Shown here: positions 38,082 through 48,280 of the stretch, piece by piece
Numbering within the stretch: position 1 is the stretch's first letter
Layout of the letters: each line of letters starts with the position of its first letter
From: Oscillospiraceae bacterium
GTDB lineage: Bacteria; Bacillota; Clostridia; Oscillospirales; Ruminococcaceae
DNA: 64,000 nt
Direction: 5' to 3'
NCBI GenBank assembly: GCA_024404815.1
Contig: JAKSPL010000004.1
Span: 1 to 64,000 of the forward strand
Position numbers and translations under genes: made by a program
The notes under the pieces: model-generated
Told to the model about the DNA's origin: nothing
Seen by the model: the letters and a program-made list of their open reading frames with translations, nothing else
The model's database searches: none

Positions 38082-38912
38082 ATGAATCCACAGGAAAAAC
38101 TTGATGCCGCGTACCAATTTGCAGCGGCAAAGATCCGTACAAAACCGCAGATTGCTTTGATTTTAGGTTCGGGACTGGGCGGCTTTGCGGAAAAAATCGA
38201 CATCACGGAAACACTTGATTATGCAGATATTCCGTACTTTCCGCAGTCTACCGTCACAGGGCATAAGGGACGGTTTGTGTTCGGAACGGTCGGCGGAGTC
38301 CCGATCGTGGCGATGCAGGGGCGTGTCCATTTGTACGAGGGCTACGAGCCGTCCGATGTGGTCTTGCCGATTCGCCTGATGAAACTGTTGGGGGCAGAAA
38401 TTTTGTTCCTGACCAACGCGGCAGGCGGCATCCAAAAAGGAATGCAGGCAGGCGATTTTATGCTGATCACAGACCAGATCTCGAGCTTTGTGCCATCGCC
38501 GCTGAGAGGGCAGAATCTCGATTCTCTCGGCACACGCTTTCCTGATATGAGCGGGATCTACAGCAAACGGCTTTGTGATATTATTCGTAAAACAGCCGCA
38601 GATGCGAAGATTTCCTTGAAAGAGGGCGTGTATTTGCAGTCGGCAGGTCCTGCGTATGAATCGCCGGCGGAGGTTCGGATGTTTGGGCTGCTGGGCGCAG
38701 ATGCTGTCGGGATGAGCACGGCGATCGAAGCAGTCGCCGCCCGTCACGCAGGTATGGAAATTTGCGGAATTTCGTGCATTTCCAACTTGGCATCAGGCAT
38801 CTCTCCAACGCCGCTGAGCCACGAGGAGGTCAAAGCCGCAGCGGATGCTTCCGCGGCGAAATTCGAATGCTTGGTGCGTAACAGCATCGAAGCGATGGGA
38901 AGGAGTTTTTGA
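38082..38912 (+). CDS. Purine nucleoside phosphorylase
   Basis: 276 aa trimeric-type PNP (PNP I/DeoD-unrelated family). LILGSGLGGFAE, GHKGRFVFG, HLYEGYEP and the GMSTAIEAVAARHAGMEI block fit. Cleaves purine nucleosides with phosphate. ATG 38082 has GGAGG 8 nt upstream; ATG 38067 overlaps that site. Confidence 0.93.
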   Translation: MNPQEKLDAAYQFAAAKIRTKPQIALILGSGLGGFAEKIDITETLDYADIPYFPQSTVTGHKGRFVFGTVGGVPIVAMQGRVHLYEGYEPSDVVLPIRLMKLLGAEILFLTNAAGGIQKGMQAGDFMLITDQISSFVPSPLRGQNLDSLGTRFPDMSGIYSKRLCDIIRKTAADAKISLKEGVYLQSAGPAYESPAEVRMFGLLGADAVGMSTAIEAVAARHAGMEICGISCISNLASGISPTPLSHEEVKAAADASAAKFECLVRNSIEAMGRSF

Positions 38913-38913
38913 T

Positions 38914-39348
38914 ATGGGACTCTTTGGAAAGAAAAATGCAAAAAAGCACGAAGAACCGAGCGAACCGTCCACACTTGCCGAGGATGTTGTAAAGGCGAGC
39001 GAGTGGGTTGTAAGGGCACTGAATTCTTCGGGATACAAGGCGGATTATACGCTTGAAAGCATGAAGGAGATCGACCGATTTTTCAATGAACAGACAAAAC
39101 CGGGTGGAATCCTTTCGCAGAACCTCGGACAGATCCTGTTCGCGCTGGGCAGCTATGTCGGAGAAACGGCGATTCGGCTCTACGGCGGAAAATGGCTCTG
39201 TGATGATGAAGATCCCGAGGGTGAGGTCAAGATCACGGTGGAGTTTCCCGACGGTTCGATCATCTTCCCTGCGATGCGCTGTATCAAACGGTATCAGAAC
39301 GGCGCGGAGGACAGCATTTATGCGTATATGTACGCGCTGAAACATTGA
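38914..39348 (+). CDS. Conserved-looking protein of unknown function
   Basis: 144 aa, soluble, charged Lys-rich start (MGLFGKKNAKKHEE) then a mixed alpha/beta body with LGSYVGETAIRLYGGKW. GAAGGAG supports ATG 38914. Last gene of the long unit. Family not recognised. Confidence 0.7.
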   Translation: MGLFGKKNAKKHEEPSEPSTLAEDVVKASEWVVRALNSSGYKADYTLESMKEIDRFFNEQTKPGGILSQNLGQILFALGSYVGETAIRLYGGKWLCDDEDPEGEVKITVEFPDGSIIFPAMRCIKRYQNGAEDSIYAYMYALKH

Positions 39349-39355
39349 AAGAGAA

Positions 39356-39394
39356 ACCGCATGACACAGAGAATGTGCCATGCGGTTTTTTGTA
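39356..39394 (+). terminator. Terminator of the asp23-to-PNP unit
   Basis: AACCGCATG and CATGCGGTT around a 15-nt loop, then TTTT. Confidence 0.8.
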
Positions 39395-39469
39395 GGTAAT
39401 GTCAAATCGCGCAAAACGGATTTGTATTCTCTGCACAATTTGTGAAATAGGCAGAAATTTCCGAATGCC

Positions 39470-39498
39470 TTGACAAGCAGACGGAAAAAGGGTATAAT
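39470..39498 (+). promoter_or_regulatory. Promoter of the rpsL (str) operon
   Basis: TTGACA (39470-39475), 17 bp, TATAAT (39493-39498): full consensus in both boxes. Confidence 0.9.
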
Positions 39499-39551
39499 AC
39501 TAGAGTATGCGAATGAACGCATATAATACTATTCAAAGAAGGAGGAAAACT

Positions 39552-39974
39552 ATGCCAACCTTTAACCAGCTCGTTCGTAAGGGCAGAAAGTCCCTGACCG
39601 AGAAGTCTACCGCACCTGCTCTTCAGAAAGGCTACAATGCCCAGAAGAAGTCTCAGATCGATCTGAGCTCTCCGCAGAAGCGTGGTGTCTGCACTGCTGT
39701 TAAGACCGCAACCCCGAAAAAGCCGAACTCTGCAATGCGTAAGATCGCAAGAGTCCGTCTGACCAACGGTTATGAAGTTACCGCTTACATTCCGGGTATT
39801 GGTCACAACCTGCAGGAACACAGCGTTGTTCTGATCCGCGGCGGACGTGTCAAGGACCTCCCTGGTGTGCGTTACCACATCATCCGTGGTACTCTCGATG
39901 CACAGGGCGTGAACGGCCGTTTGCAGGCTCGTTCCAAGTACGGCGCAAAGCGTCCGAAGGCAGGAAAGAAGTAA
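39552..39974 (+). CDS. rpsL: 30S ribosomal protein S12
   Basis: 140 aa. [10 protein letters not shown] holds the Lys of the streptomycin region in its wild-type form, and [11 protein letters not shown] is conserved. GGAGG precedes ATG 39552. Confidence 0.98.
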   Translation: MPTFNQLVRKGRKSLTEKSTAPALQKGYNAQKKSQIDLSSPQKRGVCTAVKTATPKKPNSAMRKIARVRLTNGYEVTAYIPGIGHNLQEHSVVLIRGGRVKDLPGVRYHIIRGTLDAQGVNGRLQARSKYGAKRPKAGKK

Positions 39975-40139
39975 TTCTTCCCGCAAACTTTATTTTGCAA
40001 TTACCCCACAAGGCTCTTGTGGATTTGATAGATAGCATACTATATATTAGATGCTGCATCTTTTCTGCATGGCCGAACACAGTTCACACATAACTGTGAG
40101 TACCTGTGAATTCATTCTATCATGAAGGAGGGAAGCGAG

Positions 40140-40610
40140 ATGCCAAGAAGAGGCAGTATCGCAAAGCGTGACGTTCTGGAAGATCCTATGTATCATTCCA
40201 AGCTCGTAACACGGCTGATCAACAACATCATGCTTGACGGTAAGAAGGGCGTCGCTCAGAAGATCGTTTATGACGCATTCGACATCGTTAAGGAAAAGAC
40301 CGAGAGAGAACCTCTCGAAGTCTTTGAGCAGGCAATGGAAAACATCATGCCGCTGCTCGAAGTCAAGGCTCGCCGTATGGGCGGTGCCACCTATCAGGTT
40401 CCGATGGAGGTTCGTCCGGAACGCCGTCAGACCCTTGGTCTGCGCTGGATCACCAAGTATTCCAGACTGCGTTCTGAGAAGACTATGAAGGAACGCCTTG
40501 CAGGCGAGATCCTCGACGCTGTAAACGGTGTCGGCGGCGCTTGCAAAAAGCGTGAAGACACGCACAAGATGGCAGAAGCAAACAAGGCTTTTGCACATTA
40601 CCGCTGGTAA
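40140..40610 (+). CDS. rpsG: 30S ribosomal protein S7
   Basis: 156 aa, binds 16S rRNA in the 30S head. It begins [20 protein letters not shown] (40125-40132) supports ATG 40140. The 165-bp gap after rpsL contains a CCACAAG/CTTGTGG hairpin but no clear promoter. Confidence 0.98.
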   Translation: MPRRGSIAKRDVLEDPMYHSKLVTRLINNIMLDGKKGVAQKIVYDAFDIVKEKTEREPLEVFEQAMENIMPLLEVKARRMGGATYQVPMEVRPERRQTLGLRWITKYSRLRSEKTMKERLAGEILDAVNGVGGACKKREDTHKMAEANKAFAHYRW

Positions 40611-40706
40611 TTCTCTTGGCGCATTTCCGCAAAGTTCTGCGGTTATCATGTTGCAGGGGAATGGCCCCTGTAATGCTGCTTAGACGAATTTTTAGGAGGA
40701 AACCAA

Positions 40707-42794
40707 ATGCCAAGAGATTGTTCACTTGAAATGACACGCAACATCGGCATTATGGCGCATATCGACGCTGGTAAGACAACAACCACAGAGCGTATCCTGT
40801 ACTACACCGGTATCAACCATAAGATCGGCGATACCCACGATGGTACCGCTACCATGGACTGGATGGCACAGGAGCAGGAGCGTGGTATTACCATCACCTC
40901 TGCTGCAACCACCGCTTACTGGAATGACCACCGTATCAACATCATTGATACCCCGGGCCACGTTGACTTCACCGTCGAGGTTGAGCGTTCCCTGCGTGTT
41001 CTGGACGGTTCTGTTACCGTTCTGTGCGCAAAGGGCGGCGTTGAGCCGCAGTCTGAAACCGTTTGGCGTCAGGCTGATAAGTACCAGGTGCCGCGTATGG
41101 TCTACATCAACAAAATGGATATCATGGGCGCAGATTTCTATCGCGTCGTTGATATGATGAAAGACCGTCTGAAGTGTAATGCAGTTCCGATTCAGATCCC
41201 GATCGGTGCAGAAACCTTCTTCAAAGGTCTGGTTGACCTGCTTGAAATGAAGGCTTACATTTATCACGATGATATGGGCAAGGACATCACTGTTGAGGAT
41301 ATCCCCCACGAAGTCGCTGATAAGGCAGAAGAATATCACACCAATCTGATTGAAGCACTTGCTGAATTGGACGAAGACCTCATGGAGAAGTACCTCGCAG
41401 AAGAGGAATTCACCATCGAGGAAATGAAGAAGGTCATCCGCCGCGCTACCATCGCAAACGAGATGGTTCCTGTCTGCTGCGGTACATCCTATAAGAACAA
41501 GGGTGTTCAGAAGCTTCTGGACGCAGTTGTAGATTATATGCCTTCTCCGCTGGACGTTCCCGCAATCAAGGGTGTCAACCCTGATACTGATGAGGAAGAA
41601 GATCGTCCGTCTTCCGATGACGAGCCGTTCTCTGCACTTGCATTCAAGATCGCAACCGACCCGTTCGTTGGTAAGCTCTGCTATTTCCGTGTGTATTCCG
41701 GTAAAGTCGATGCCGGCACCACCGTTCTCAACGCCTGCAAGAAGCAGCGTGAGCGTATGGGCCGTATCCTTCAGATGCACGCAAACCACAGAAAAGACCT
41801 CGATACCATCTATGCAGGTGATATCGCAGCTGTCATCGGTGTCAAGTACACCACCACAGGTGATACCCTGTGCGACGAAAACCACCCGATCATCCTCGAA
41901 TCTATGGAATTCCCGGATCCGGTTATCGACCTCGCAATCGAGCCGAAAACCAAGGCTGGTCAGGAAAAGATGGGCATTGCCCTCGCAAAGCTGGCTGAAG
42001 AGGACCCGACCTTCCGTACCTGGACTGACCACGAAACCGGTCAGACCATCATCGCTGGTATGGGTGAGCTCCACCTCGAAATTATCGTAGACCGTTTGCT
42101 CCGCGAATTCAAGGTTGAAGCAAATGTCGGCGCACCGCAGGTATCCTACAAGGAAACCATCCGCAAGAAGCTCGATACCGAGTACAAGCACAAGAAGCAG
42201 ACGGGTGGTACCGGTCAGTACGGTCACGTTAAGATCACGGTTGAACCGAACGAGCCGGGTGCTGGTTATGAATTTGTCAATGCCATCGTCGGCGGTGCAA
42301 TTCCGAAGGAATACATCCCGGCAGTCGATGCAGGTATCAAGAGCGCAATGGCTGCTGGTACCGTTGCAGGCTATCAGGTTGTTGACGTGAAGGTCACCCT
42401 CTGGGATGGTTCTTATCACGAAGTCGACTCCTCTGAAATGGCATTCAAGATCGCTGGTTCTATGGCATTCAAGCAGGCTATGCGTCAGGCAGATCCTGTA
42501 CTGCTCGAACCGCTCATGAAGGTTTCCGTCTTTGTACCGGAACAGTACATGGGCGATGTCTTCGGCGATTTGAACGGCCGCCGCGGTCAGATTCAGGGTC
42601 AGGAGATCCACAACGGCGTTTCTCAGATCGATGCACTTGTTCCGCTGAGCAATATGTTCGGCTATGCAAGTGACCTGCGTTCCCGTTCTCAGGGCCGTGG
42701 TAACTACACCATGGAACCGCACAGCTTTGCGGAAGTCCCGAAGAGCATCGCAGACAAGATCAAGAGCGAGCGCGGTCACGGCGACGAGGACTAA
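40707..42794 (+). CDS. fusA: Elongation factor G
   Basis: 695 aa translocase GTPase. [10 protein letters not shown] (G1), DTPGHVDF (G3) and NKMD (G4) are present, with the five-domain layout and usual length. AGGAGG precedes the ATG. Confidence 0.98.
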   Translation: MPRDCSLEMTRNIGIMAHIDAGKTTTTERILYYTGINHKIGDTHDGTATMDWMAQEQERGITITSAATTAYWNDHRINIIDTPGHVDFTVEVERSLRVLDGSVTVLCAKGGVEPQSETVWRQADKYQVPRMVYINKMDIMGADFYRVVDMMKDRLKCNAVPIQIPIGAETFFKGLVDLLEMKAYIYHDDMGKDITVEDIPHEVADKAEEYHTNLIEALAELDEDLMEKYLAEEEFTIEEMKKVIRRATIANEMVPVCCGTSYKNKGVQKLLDAVVDYMPSPLDVPAIKGVNPDTDEEEDRPSSDDEPFSALAFKIATDPFVGKLCYFRVYSGKVDAGTTVLNACKKQRERMGRILQMHANHRKDLDTIYAGDIAAVIGVKYTTTGDTLCDENHPIILESMEFPDPVIDLAIEPKTKAGQEKMGIALAKLAEEDPTFRTWTDHETGQTIIAGMGELHLEIIVDRLLREFKVEANVGAPQVSYKETIRKKLDTEYKHKKQTGGTGQYGHVKITVEPNEPGAGYEFVNAIVGGAIPKEYIPAVDAGIKSAMAAGTVAGYQVVDVKVTLWDGSYHEVDSSEMAFKIAGSMAFKQAMRQADPVLLEPLMKVSVFVPEQYMGDVFGDLNGRRGQIQGQEIHNGVSQIDALVPLSNMFGYASDLRSRSQGRGNYTMEPHSFAEVPKSIADKIKSERGHGDED

Positions 42795-42889
42795 TCTCCT
42801 TATCTCCAAAAAAGTTTTTTACAGAAAGCGCGTAACATCGCAGTTTTCTGCGATGCCCGCGATTTTCTGAAGTTTTTTTCAAAAAACAC

Positions 42890-42918
42890 TTGCTTTTTTC
42901 TTGGAAATCTGGTAAAAT
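42890..42918 (+). promoter_or_regulatory. Promoter of tuf
   Basis: TTGCTT (42890-42895), 17 bp, TAAAAT (42913-42918) between fusA and tuf; tuf may thus be expressed apart from the str operon. Confidence 0.75.
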
Positions 42919-43006
42919 ATAGGAGTCAGGTCTTTGTCGTTTCCTGATAATGACCGCAAAACTATATTTTTGCCGACAAATATGATTATTAGGAGGAATG
43001 ATTCCA

Positions 43007-44209
43007 ATGGCAAAAGAACATTTCGAACGTAACAAACCCCATGTCAACATCGGTACGATCGGCCACGTTGACCACGGCAAGACCACTACTACTGCTGCGA
43101 TCACTAAGTATCTGGCAATGAAGGGTCAGGCAAAGTTTGAGGACTATTCCATGATCGATAAGGCTCCGGAAGAGCGCGAACGTGGTATCACAATCAACAC
43201 TGCTCACGTTGAGTATGAGACTGACAAGCGTCACTATGCTCACGTTGACTGCCCTGGTCACGCTGACTATATCAAGAACATGATCACCGGTGCTGCTCAG
43301 ATGGACGGCGCAATCCTGGTTGTTGCTGCTTCCGATGGCCCGATGGCTCAGACCAAAGAGCACATCCTGCTCGCTCGTCAGGTTGGCGTTCCTGCAATCG
43401 TTGTATTCATGAACAAGACCGACCTCGTTGATGACGAAGAGCTCATCGACCTCGTCGAGATGGATATCCGCGACACCCTGTCCAAGTACGAATTCCCTGG
43501 CGATGACATTCCGATCATCAAGGGTTCTGCTTTCAAGGCTCTGGATTCCTCTTCTACCGATCCTTCCGATCCTGTTTATGCTTGCATTCAGGAACTGATG
43601 GATGCAGTTGACGATTATATCCCGACTCCTGACCGTAAGGCTGACCAGCCGTTCCTGATGCCTGTTGAGGACACCATGACCATTTCCGGCCGTGGTACTG
43701 TTGCAACCGGCCGTGTTGAGCGTGGTCAGGTTAAGGTTGGCGAGACCGTCGAAATCGTTGGTCTGAAGGAAGAAAAGGGTTCTACCGTTGTAACCGGTCT
43801 GGAAATGTTCCGCAAGACTCTGGATTATGCAGAGGCAGGCGACAACATCGGTGCTCTGCTCCGTGGTATCGCTCGTAAGGACATCGAAAGAGGACAGGTT
43901 CTGTGCAAGCCCGGCTCCATCCAGCCGCACACCAAGTTCAAGGGTCAGGTTTACGTTCTGAAGAAGGAAGAAGGCGGTCGTCATAAGCCGTTCTTCACCA
44001 ACTACAGACCGCAGTTCTATTTCCGTACAACTGACGTTACCGGTATCATCACTCTGCCGGATGGCGTTCAGATGTGCAACCCTGGCGATAACATCGAGAT
44101 CGCTGTTGAGCTGATCACTCCGATCGCTATCGAAAAGGGTCTCCGTTTTGCTATCCGTGAGGGCGGCAGAACTGTTGGTTCTGGTGTTGTTATCGACATC
44201 AACGAATAA
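43007..44209 (+). CDS. tuf: Elongation factor Tu
   Basis: 400 aa GTPase that delivers aminoacyl-t[20 protein letters not shown] and NKTD are present. AGGAGGAATG supports ATG 43007; the ATG at 42998 overlaps it. Confidence 0.99.
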   Translation: MAKEHFERNKPHVNIGTIGHVDHGKTTTTAAITKYLAMKGQAKFEDYSMIDKAPEERERGITINTAHVEYETDKRHYAHVDCPGHADYIKNMITGAAQMDGAILVVAASDGPMAQTKEHILLARQVGVPAIVVFMNKTDLVDDEELIDLVEMDIRDTLSKYEFPGDDIPIIKGSAFKALDSSSTDPSDPVYACIQELMDAVDDYIPTPDRKADQPFLMPVEDTMTISGRGTVATGRVERGQVKVGETVEIVGLKEEKGSTVVTGLEMFRKTLDYAEAGDNIGALLRGIARKDIERGQVLCKPGSIQPHTKFKGQVYVLKKEEGGRHKPFFTNYRPQFYFRTTDVTGIITLPDGVQMCNPGDNIEIAVELITPIAIEKGLRFAIREGGRTVGSGVVIDINE

Positions 44210-44222
44210 TTTCCAACAACAA

Positions 44223-44257
44223 AAATCCGCTGTATCGTAAGGTACAGCGGATTTTTT
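44223..44257 (+). terminator. Terminator of tuf
   Basis: AATCCGCTGTA and TACAGCGGATT around an 8-nt loop, then T run. Confidence 0.85.
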
Positions 44258-44279
44258 GCGTTATTCAGAATGTGAAAGA

Positions 44280-44312
44280 AAAGGCGGAGTGTTGCAACTC
44301 CGCCTTTTCTTA
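44280..44312. terminator. Bidirectional terminator between convergent units
   Basis: AAGGCGGAGT and ACTCCGCCTT with A/T runs on both sides. It can end both tuf read-through and the reverse-strand LURP-one-like gene. Confidence 0.75.
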
Positions 44313-44331
44313 TTGAAATAGGGAATACACT

Positions 44332-44820
44332 TTAATTATTTGCGCTGCTAGTGTTGTTCGATTCGTTGCACGCATCTATGATGAGAACGACAGCGAGAAC
44401 GGTTAATTCATCGACATCATCAGAAATATTGATATGGTAAGCATCGCCAAACGTGAACCATTCTTTTTTGATGGTTGCGATGTTCTGTCCGTTGGCGGAA
44501 ATGGTGTAGTCGTGCTCAAAGAAGTTGCCATCGACCTCCCAGCCTTGCGGCGTGATAATGTATTTCTGACGGAACAACGCAATTTTCTTGTTGACTTCAG
44601 CGACTTGTGTGCCATTCTGCTCGAAGAAATACCGCGGCATCAATGCGAGCAGTTTCTGATGGATAAATCCGAGTTGGTTTTCAGCGGTGTCATAGATATG
44701 CAGCTTTTTTCCGAGGGAGAACACCTCGCCCTTGACAAGATACTTCGGCTGTGATTCCTCGTCAAACACGGTGAATTTATCGCCCCACGAAAAGACCTTT
44801 TGTTTCATGTAAAGATTCAT
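44332..44820 (-). CDS. LURP-one-related / tubby-like beta-barrel protein
   Basis: 162 aa. Repeating beta-strand pattern of the LOR family: KQKVFSWGDKFTVFDEE, YLVKGEVFSLGKKLHIYD, then a late hydrophobic helix ELTVLAVVLIIDAC. The family role in bacteria is unknown. AAGGAG precedes the ATG; it lies 15 bp after the acetyltransferase gene and shares its promoter. Confidence 0.82.
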   Translation of the reverse strand: MNLYMKQKVFSWGDKFTVFDEESQPKYLVKGEVFSLGKKLHIYDTAENQLGFIHQKLLALMPRYFFEQNGTQVAEVNKKIALFRQKYIITPQGWEVDGNFFEHDYTISANGQNIATIKKEWFTFGDAYHINISDDVDELTVLAVVLIIDACNESNNTSSANN

Positions 44821-44835
44821 TTGTATTCTCCTTTT

Positions 44836-45270
44836 TTACAGCCATTGAATGAACGCTGTTTTGTCGTTTTTATTGTAGCCTGCCCGTTCATAGAAGCGAA
44901 GGGTGCTGTCAAGTTTGGAACCGGTCAGCAGCATCATCTTATAGCAGTTTTCATGAACGGCAATGTCCTTTGCGTAATTCAGACAAGCAGATGCCAAGCC
45001 TTTTCCGCGGTGCGCTTCGTCAGTAATGACATTCTCGATCAGTGCGTAGGGACGCTGTCCGTGCGTCAGGTTTGGAATGATGACACAAACGCAGCTGGAA
45101 ACAATACAGCCGTCTTCTTCTGCAACGATAATATGGTGGTTACGGTCATCGAGAATTTGCTGCCAGAGTGTCAGAATTTCCTGCGTTTTCGCAGGAAACG
45201 GGTTGTCATGGAGTTGCGTGTAAAGCTGCATCAGTCCATCAAAATCATCGTATTGGATTTCCCGAAACAT
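44836..45270 (-). CDS. GNAT-family N-acetyltransferase
   Basis: 144 aa. The acetyl-CoA motif reads TDEAHRGKGLASACL and the terminal part LDSTLRFYERAGYNK. Substrate unknown. Transcribed away from mraZ from its own promoter, with MraZ-box-like repeats just upstream of the -35 box. Confidence 0.88.
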   Translation of the reverse strand: MFREIQYDDFDGLMQLYTQLHDNPFPAKTQEILTLWQQILDDRNHHIIVAEEDGCIVSSCVCVIIPNLTHGQRPYALIENVITDEAHRGKGLASACLNYAKDIAVHENCYKMMLLTGSKLDSTLRFYERAGYNKNDKTAFIQWL

Positions 45271-45294
45271 ATTTTCACCTTCTTCATTTTTGTC

Positions 45295-45323
45295 ATTATA
45301 TCATACGATAGGCAAAAAGTCAA
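45295..45323 (-). promoter_or_regulatory. Promoter of the GNAT-LURP pair
   Basis: Reverse strand TTGACT (45323-45318), 17 bp, TATAAT (45300-45295). Confidence 0.8.
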
Positions 45324-45327
45324 GAAA

Positions 45328-45386
45328 TTGGTAACGATTGGCAAATCTGAACGCGATATTTGCCTTTTGGGTAACGATTGGCAAAT
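45328..45386. repeat. Paired TTGG repeats resembling MraZ boxes
   Basis: TTGGTAACGATTGGCAAAT at 45328-45346 and a near copy at 45367-45386 form a 40-bp-spaced direct repeat. TTGGCA starts at 45338 and 45378, in 10-bp phase with each other and with the boxes at mraZ. They lie 5 bp upstream of the GNAT promoter. The rest of 45387-45648 shows no gene or clear signal. Confidence 0.7.
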
Positions 45387-45648
45387 TTGCCGTGAGAATT
45401 CATTGCGAAAAACTCTATTCTGGGATGTTGTGGTATTTTGTCGTATACCGTCGGATAACACTAAATATTGTGTTGCCGCCAAAGCGGCCTGTTTTTGCTC
45501 ACTTTTTCATTCAATTCGTGGAAACTACGTATCTACATATAAATTATGCAAATATGGATCTGATTTCATCTGTGCGAATGAATGTTCTTTTGTACAGTAT
45601 CACTAAAAATATAAACAACAATTCTACATTTTCCTCGTCGGAAAATTC

Positions 45649-45677
45649 TTGACAAATTTAACCGTGAGTAGTATAAT
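45649..45677 (+). promoter_or_regulatory. Promoter of the dcw cluster
   Basis: TTGACA (45649-45654), 17 bp, TATAAT (45672-45677), about 235 bp before mraZ. Confidence 0.85.
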
Positions 45678-45687
45678 GAGTCTGTAA

Positions 45688-45727
45688 TGGGGAAGAATTG
45701 GCAAGTTTTGGCAATGATTGGCAAAAC
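45688..45727 (+). promoter_or_regulatory. MraZ operator (10-bp-phased repeats)
   Basis: TTGGCAAGTT, TTGGCAATGA and TTGGCAAAAC lie back to back at 45698, 45708 and 45718, with a weaker TGGGGAAGAA at 45688. MraZ from other bacteria binds three or four 10-bp-phased repeats at its own promoter; these start just after the likely transcription start, so autorepression is inferred. Confidence 0.8.
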
Positions 45728-45809
45728 TTCCATCAAAAACAAAAATACATTCCCCGATGTGTAGTGTTAGAACAAAAGATTTTCGCTTCGGCGATTTTGA
45801 GGCTTCTGG

Positions 45810-45863
45810 CTGCGGCTCAGCAGCTTTGCGGAACAGGTATGCTCCGCAAAGGCTGAACCGCAG
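45810..45863 (+). other. Long hairpin in the mraZ leader
   Basis: CTGCGG.TCAGC..CTTTGCGGA pairs with TCCGCAAAGGCTGA.CCGCAG around a 10-nt loop, about 19 pairs. No T run follows. It lies between the operator and the mraZ ribosome site and may affect mRNA stability or translation. Confidence 0.6.
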
Positions 45864-45910
45864 TCCGAATGTCTCGGATTGACGGTGTGCGAACGAAAGG
45901 GGGACTCCGC

Positions 45911-46342
45911 GTGGCAGCCAGACTCTCAGGCAAAAAGACCGCGACGATAGACGCACGCGGACGTATGAGTTTTCCTGCGCAGTATCTGGCAAAACTCGGC
46001 AGCACCCTTTACGTGACACCTGACACCGAAGGACTGGGCTATCTCCTTGTGAACTCCGAAGAAGGCTACGATGAATTCTGCAACGAGCTGAAAGAAAACT
46101 TTCGCGGCAACAAACTGAAGCAGGTGAATCGTCATTGTCTTTCTGCGACAGAAACGCTGGAACCGGACAAACTTGGCAGAATCTCTATCCCCGAAGCACT
46201 CTGCAAGCACGCAGGACTGACAGGCAAAGTCGCCATTATCGGTGTCGGTGACTATGCCGAAATCTGGGACGAAGAACGCTTCCTTGCGGATGATGCCGAA
46301 AAGGCAGAATCGACAAACGCATTGATGGCAGAGGTGATGTAA
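45911..46342 (+). CDS. mraZ: Transcriptional regulator MraZ
   Basis: 143 aa with two SpoVT/AbrB-like repeats: ATIDARGRMSFPAQY (about 11-25) and LEPDKLGRISIPEAL (about 83-97), each with the DxxGR motif. GTG 45911 is chosen because AAAGGGGG (45896-45903) lies 7 nt upstream and the length equals that of other MraZ; ATG 45869 lies inside leader structure. First gene of the dcw cluster. Confidence 0.95.
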   Translation: MAARLSGKKTATIDARGRMSFPAQYLAKLGSTLYVTPDTEGLGYLLVNSEEGYDEFCNELKENFRGNKLKQVNRHCLSATETLEPDKLGRISIPEALCKHAGLTGKVAIIGVGDYAEIWDEERFLADDAEKAESTNALMAEVM

Positions 46343-47271
46343 TGGAAAGCCCCTACGAATACCACCGACCGGTCATGCTGGATGAGGTTTTGGCGGATCT
46401 GGATGTCAAACCGAACGGCATTTATCTGGACGGTACGGCAGGCGGCGGCGGACATTCCCATGCGATAGCCTCAAAGCTCACAGACGGCGGCCGGCTGTTT
46501 GCAATGGATCAGGACCCCGATGCGATCGCACAGGCCTCAAAACGGCTGTACGGACTTCCTGCAACTCTCATCCATGCAAATTTCACAACACTCGGCGAAG
46601 TGCTGCGCGAACGGAATTTGCAGGCGGAGGGCATTCTTCTGGATCTTGGCGTCAGCAGTCACGAACTGGATGATGCTTCCAGAGGTTTTTCCTATCATCA
46701 GGATGCGCCGCTGGATATGCGGATGTCGCAAAGCGGGCGTACCGCGGCGGATCTGGTCAACACCTTGTCCGCAGAGGAACTGGCGCACATTCTCTTTACC
46801 TACGGAGAAGAAAAATATGCCCGTGGAATCGCGGCACAGATCGTCGCGGCGAGAGAACAAAAGCCGATCGAAACCACACTGGAACTGGCTGAACTGATCA
46901 AACAAGGCGTGCCGGCGAAGGTCAGACGGGAGAAAAACCCGTGCAAGAAAACATTTCAGGCGATTCGAATTGCGGTCAATGATGAACTGAACTGTCTGAC
47001 GATTGCTTTGGAGGAGGCTTTTGCATCCCTCAAACCGGGCGGCAGACTGGTCATTCTGACGTTCCACAGTCTGGAAGACCGCATTGTTAAGCAGACGTTT
47101 GCAGGATGGTGTACAGGCTGTACCTGTCCGCCGGAATTCCCTGTCTGTGTCTGCGGAAAAAAGCCGAAAGGCGAATTGGTACACAGAAAACCTATTGTTG
47201 CATCGCAGGAGGAACTGGAACTGAATTCCAGAAGCCATAGTGCCAAACTGCGTGCGATCATTAAAAAATAA
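46342..47271 (+). CDS. rsmH: 16S rRNA m4C1402 methyltransferase
   Basis: 309 aa. YHRPVMLDEVL start, SAM loop DGTAGGGGHS, LDLGVSSHELD and LTFHSLEDRIVK. A Cys cluster CTGCTCPPEFPVCVCG near the C-terminus is typical. Its ATG shares a base with the mraZ stop. Confidence 0.97.
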   Translation: MESPYEYHRPVMLDEVLADLDVKPNGIYLDGTAGGGGHSHAIASKLTDGGRLFAMDQDPDAIAQASKRLYGLPATLIHANFTTLGEVLRERNLQAEGILLDLGVSSHELDDASRGFSYHQDAPLDMRMSQSGRTAADLVNTLSAEELAHILFTYGEEKYARGIAAQIVAAREQKPIETTLELAELIKQGVPAKVRREKNPCKKTFQAIRIAVNDELNCLTIALEEAFASLKPGGRLVILTFHSLEDRIVKQTFAGWCTGCTCPPEFPVCVCGKKPKGELVHRKPIVASQEELELNSRSHSAKLRAIIKK

Positions 47272-47397
47272 AAAACAAAAGAACAAAGAAGACAAGTTAC
47301 CCAAAACGAGAGCAGACAGGCGGAAATATAAAAGCGCCGTTTGCAAAAAAGCAGAACCCAAATACGCTGCGCGTATCGGAAAGGAGGCTTTGCCGTT

Positions 47398-48180
47398 TTG
47401 CTGGAAGAATATCCGAAGAAAATTTCGAGAGAACCGCTTTTGACGCAGGAACAGCGGATGAAGCTTTCCCGTGAGAATCGAGAAAAATCCGGACCGGCAA
47501 AGAAAAAGTCTGCTCCGAAAAAACCGAAAACGAATCCTGTGGAGGAAGCGAAACGCGCAAAACGTGAACGGCAGAAGAAAAGTGCGGAAAACCGTGCAAA
47601 AGCTGCCAGACCAAAAGAAAATCCCACAGAAACACCTTTGAAGCCGCAGACAGATCGAATTCTGCCGGAAGTATCCCAAATGCAGCAAACGGAGAAAACG
47701 GTCACACCGCATAAACCCGTCACAATGGAGATCACCCTCAAAAAGAAGGCGATTCCCGAGCGCGTCAGCGGAAAACGCTATACGAATCAGATGCACCCGC
47801 GTGTATCCAGACGGAGAGCGTCTTCTGCAAAGGCCGTTCTTCTCGGTATTTGTGCAATGGGCTTGGTCGGTCTGGTGATCTATGGTCGTGTCCAGACGAA
47901 TGAACTGTATTCTGAGATCTCAAAGGCACAGGCGAAGTATGACGACACACTTGCAAAGAATGTCAGTATGCACTCCGAAATGGAAGGCAAAATGACCATC
48001 AAGAATGTGGCGGATTATGCAGAAAATGTGCTGGGCTTAAAACAGCTCGACCAATATCAGATCCAGTATATTCAGCTTCAAACCGAGGACGAAGTCGTGA
48101 TCGCGGAAGAGGAAGCAGGTTTTTTTGTAAAGATTCGCGAACGGCTGGTGAATTTCTGGGAATTTATCAAGGGCGAGTAA
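47398..48180 (+). CDS. ftsL: FtsL-like cell division protein
   Basis: About 260 aa: a long basic, disordered cytoplasmic part (1-145, rich in Lys, Pro, Glu), one membrane helix (about 146-168; AVLLGICAMGLVGLVIYG), then a short coiled coil and a C-terminal region. This is the topology of FtsL/DivIC, but with an unusually long N-terminus. AAGGAGG (47381-47387) points to a TTG start at 47398; a longer start at 47341 lacks a ribosome site. Confidence 0.8.
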   Translation: MLEEYPKKISREPLLTQEQRMKLSRENREKSGPAKKKSAPKKPKTNPVEEAKRAKRERQKKSAENRAKAARPKENPTETPLKPQTDRILPEVSQMQQTEKTVTPHKPVTMEITLKKKAIPERVSGKRYTNQMHPRVSRRRASSAKAVLLGICAMGLVGLVIYGRVQTNELYSEISKAQAKYDDTLAKNVSMHSEMEGKMTIKNVADYAENVLGLKQLDQYQIQYIQLQTEDEVVIAEEEAGFFVKIRERLVNFWEFIKGE

Positions 48181-48280
48181 CATAAAATAGACGGAACGGG
48201 GAAACGCCCAACCAAAAAAGAAAGCAAAAATCAAATTTAGTGTGTAGAACAGAAGAAAACAGAAGAAATGAGAAAAAGCT

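Noticed and set aside
42836..42880. Terminator after fusA
   Set aside because: A CATCGCAG/CTGCGATG hairpin exists, but the T run is 17 nt away, so termination is doubtful and it is not listed.
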